Shown one piece after another: positions 6,587 through 7,601 of a DNA stretch of 7,601 bases. The stretch is from Lysobacteraceae bacterium. Its GTDB lineage: Bacteria > Pseudomonadota > Gammaproteobacteria > DSM-19610. Each line of letters begins with the position of its first letter. Position 1 is the stretch's first letter. Below the pieces are notes generated by a model, which searched no databases, was not told where the DNA came from, and was given only the letters and a program-made list of their open reading frames with translations. Both the position numbers and the translations under genes were made by a program. The DNA is taken from assembly GCA_020201295.1 (NCBI GenBank), contig JAIVHA010000161.1, positions 1-7,601 on the forward strand, in the 5' to 3' direction.

Positions 6587-6880
6587 TCAGCGCGCCTCCA
6601 GGTTCAGGATGCGCACCCGGCCGTCGGGGGTGAGTACCTTGATGCGGTAGCGCGTCTCGCCGTTGGTTGGGTAGCGCTCGGCGGACAGCACCTGGCCGCC
6701 GGTGCGACGCCGCGCCTCGGCCGCCGCGGCGGCCAGGCCCGGGTCCGCATCTCCCCGTGCATCGTTGCGGGCCAGCAGCAAGGCGGGCAGCGACAGGGCC
6801 GGTGCGAACGCCGGCGCGGCCTGCGCCGCCGGCAGCGGGCCGGCCAACAATACCAGCAACAGAAAGAACCTCATACGCAT
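6587..6880 (-). CDS. Small periplasmic PepSY-domain protein
   Basis: A 97-residue exported protein and the first gene of the phoP-phoQ operon. The chosen ATG at 6880-6878 gives MRMRFFLLLVLLAGPLPAAQA, a standard signal peptide cleaved near residue 21; a second ATG at 6874 is also possible. Longer upstream extensions would have to translate through the promoter and the hairpin repeat and are rejected. The mature protein has an Ala/Arg-rich helix followed by TGGQVLSAERYPTNGETRYR and a strand pair ending in DGRVRILNLEAR, which is the PepSY pattern of helix plus two strands. PepSY proteins are small periplasmic modules, often encoded next to two-component systems and thought to modulate a sensor or protease; the mechanism is not established. 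Its stop is two bases from the phoP ATG, which implies coupled expression. The family call rests on this short motif and on context. Confidence 0.78.
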   Translation of the reverse strand: MRMRFFLLLVLLAGPLPAAQAAPAFAPALSLPALLLARNDARGDADPGLAAAAAEARRRTGGQVLSAERYPTNGETRYRIKVLTPDGRVRILNLEAR

Positions 6881-6936
6881 CCCGTGTATCCCGAAAGTAC
6901 CTGTGGGGATCATACAACCCGTTTCATGGTCGTCAC

Positions 6937-6971
6937 AGGGTAGAGGACGTGAACTGAACCGGGCCTGAACC
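6937..6971 (-). promoter_or_regulatory. PhoP-type tandem box and -10 of the phoPQ operon
   Basis: Read on the minus strand, GGTTCAG at 6971-6965 and GGTTCAG at 6960-6954 are identical heptamers with an 11-bp period, the spacing expected for tandem binding of an OmpR/PhoP-family dimer on one face of the helix. The known PhoP box has two (T/G)GTTTA half-sites with a 5-bp gap; here the half-site is GGTTCA with the same gap. After exactly 11 bp comes TACCCT (6942-6937), a -10-like hexamer. Transcription would start near 6930, about 50 nt before the PepSY ATG. No good -35 is visible, as is usual for activator-dependent promoters. Binding by this PhoP is inferred. Confidence 0.65.
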
Positions 6972-6999
6972 ACACAAGGGCGTTGCCTCACCATTCGCC

Positions 7000-7068
7000 G
7001 TAGGAGCGGCCTCTGGCCGCGAACCGGCGTGGGTGGGCACACCATTCGCGGCCAGAGGCCGCTCCTAC
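7000..7068. repeat. REP-type perfect 24-bp hairpin between divergent promoters
   Basis: Arms at 7000-7023 and 7045-7068 are perfectly complementary over 24 bp around a 21-base loop. Each arm reads GTAGGAGCGGCCTCTGGCCG then CGAA and contains its own mini-palindrome GCGGCC-TCT-GGCCGC. Compared with the copy at 3539-3607, the arm core has changed at two positions that pair with each other, so folding is preserved. It lacks a T-run on both strands. It lies between the two promoter modules at 6937-6971 and 7098-7131. Confidence 0.92.
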
Positions 7069-7097
7069 AGGGGCCAGGTCCGCATGTTTTTGATCCC

Positions 7098-7131
7098 GTT
7101 CAGGCGCCATTCAGCTTGCCATTGCTAGCCT
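7098..7131 (+). promoter_or_regulatory. PhoP-type tandem box and extended -10 of the 7211 gene
   Basis: GTTCAG at 7098-7103 and ATTCAG at 7109-7114 form a tandem pair with an 11-bp period. Exactly 11 bp later is TAGCCT (7126-7131), preceded by TGC so that it reads as an extended -10 (TGnTAnnnT). This copies the architecture of the module upstream of the phoP operon base for base in spacing. Transcription would begin near 7138, leaving a leader of about 70 nt before the ATG at 7211. It suggests that PhoP activates the glycine-zipper gene; the binding itself is inference. Confidence 0.6.
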
Positions 7132-7210
7132 GCAACCATCCAGCAAGACCGCTGGTAACCGATTCGGCACAGCAAAGGCCGGAACCGGATCAGATGAAAG
7201 GAGACAGACC

Positions 7211-7601
7211 ATGAACAAGATCCAGAAAACCCTCATCGGCACGGTCCTGGGCGGTGCACTGTTGACCCTGACGCCCCTGGCCATGGCCGACCGCTACGTC
7301 AACAACCACTACTACGGCGGCCATGCGCCTGCCTACCAGCAGCAGCACCCGGTGCACCAGAGACATCCGAGGTACAAGCAGCGCCAGCGTGAAGTGGTGC
7401 ACCATCACTACTACCATGCGCCGCCGGTGCGGGAGCGGGTCGTGGTAGTGCAACCGCCACGACACCACTACGACCATGCGCCGCAATACCAGTACGATCG
7501 TGGCCCGTCCTATGATCGTGACCCGTCCTATGGTCATGTGGCCAGCGGCCACTACCAGTCGCACACGCCGATGATCCTCGGCGGCATCATCGGCGGGGGG
7601 A
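7211..7601 (+). CDS. Exported His/Tyr-rich glycine-zipper protein, N-terminal part
   Basis: The first 130 codons of a gene that leaves the right edge. The ATG at 7211 follows AAAGGAG with eight bases between. Residues 1-26 form a signal peptide ending in LAMA with the mature protein starting DRY. A low-complexity region rich in His, Tyr, Gln, Pro and Arg follows, with related blocks NHYYGGHAPA, HHHYYHAPP and HHYDHAPQ, then two tandem YDRxPS units. The last visible residues, MILGGIIGGG, match the opening of the glycine-zipper 2TM domain (the 17-kDa surface-antigen type) seen in outer-membrane or periplasmic proteins of proteobacteria. Function is unknown; the His-rich stretch could bind metals, which is speculation. 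There is no Cys immediately after the signal peptide, so it does not look like a lipoprotein. It is transcribed away from phoPQ, from a promoter with a PhoP-like box. Confidence 0.8.
   Translation, partial: MNKIQKTLIGTVLGGALLTLTPLAMADRYVNNHYYGGHAPAYQQQHPVHQRHPRYKQRQREVVHHHYYHAPPVRERVVVVQPPRHHYDHAPQYQYDRGPSYDRDPSYGHVASGHYQSHTPMILGGIIGGG
7493..7535 (+). repeat. 18-bp tandem repeat within the glycine-zipper gene
   Basis: Two adjacent 18-bp units at 7493-7510 and 7511-7528, of the form TAyGATCGTGrCCCGTCC, encode YDRGPS and YDRDPS. They differ at two positions. A third, truncated and diverged unit (TATGGTCAT) follows at 7529. The unit length is a multiple of three, so copy-number change would alter the linker length without breaking the frame. 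Confidence 0.7.

Larger units (their letters stand above)
6881..7210. other. Divergent control region between phoPQ operon and 7211 gene
   Basis: This 330-bp region separates the minus-strand PepSY-phoP-phoQ operon from the plus-strand gene at 7211. It contains no gene. From left to right it holds the minus-strand leader of the PepSY gene, a tandem-repeat promoter module pointing left (6937-6971), a perfect 24-bp hairpin (7000-7068), and a matching module pointing right (7098-7131), followed by a leader of about 70 nt ending in the ribosome binding site AAAGGAG. The hairpin thus lies between two back-to-back promoters. Confidence 0.7.

Noticed and set aside
6585..6917. N-terminal extension of PhoP to 6917
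   Set aside because: This reads out of frame through the PepSY gene. PhoP proteins begin at the MRILLIEDE-type sequence encoded from 6584.
6881..7045. N-terminal extension of the PepSY gene to 7045
   Set aside because: The extension translates the hairpin repeat and the promoter module. The signal peptide begins at the ATG at 6880.
7190..7564. 124-codon minus-strand frame opposite the 7211 gene
   Set aside because: The Val/Arg/His-rich translation is the complement of the His/Tyr-rich coding sequence; the plus strand has a signal peptide and a strong ribosome binding site.

Overview
The window comes from a GC-rich proteobacterial chromosome, most likely a gammaproteobacterium. The pointers are a Pseudomonas-like PhoP/PhoQ pair, a tonB-exbB-exbD cluster, and intergenic hairpins of the GTAGGAGCGG type that are common in Pseudomonas and related groups. 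The species cannot be fixed from this sequence. Every gene but the last lies on the minus strand, so the order of transcription is from high to low coordinates.

Layout from right to left. A plus-strand gene starting at 7211 runs off the right edge. It encodes an exported His/Tyr-rich protein that reaches the start of a glycine-zipper segment as the window ends. Divergent from it is an operon on the minus strand: a small periplasmic PepSY protein (6587-6880), phoP (5901-6584) and phoQ (4549-5901). The intergenic region between them (6881-7210) holds a perfect 24-bp inverted-repeat hairpin and, on either side of it, two matching regulatory modules. Each module is a pair of TTCAG half-sites with 11-bp periodicity, then 11 bp, then a TAnnCT -10-like hexamer. 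One module points into the PepSY-phoP-phoQ operon and one into the glycine-zipper gene. The simplest reading is that PhoP controls itself and the divergent envelope protein.

Downstream of phoQ, on the same strand, come tonB (3642-4340), exbB (2764-3498) and exbD (2335-2760). They form a complete energy-transduction module that couples the proton motive force to TonB-dependent outer-membrane receptors. A perfect 29-bp hairpin (3539-3607), a sister copy of the one near phoP, sits between tonB and exbB. Next is a secreted MBL-fold metallohydrolase (1246-2211) of unassigned substrate, then the N-terminal 286 residues of a long-chain acyl-CoA synthetase (3-860) that leaves the left edge.

The most notable mobile element is a 186-bp non-coding element at 1060-1245. 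It has perfect 10-bp terminal inverted repeats and a 4-bp TTAG target duplication, and it lies exactly at the stop codon of the metallohydrolase gene, so the duplicated target carries the stop. A different palindromic repeat family (TTCCCGCctacGCGGAAATGACG type) appears as a full copy upstream of tonB and as a half copy upstream of the acyl-CoA synthetase. Nothing here is a clearly new multi-gene system. The best leads are the paired PhoP-type promoters with the His/Tyr-rich glycine-zipper target, the stop-codon MITE, and the covarying hairpin repeats.
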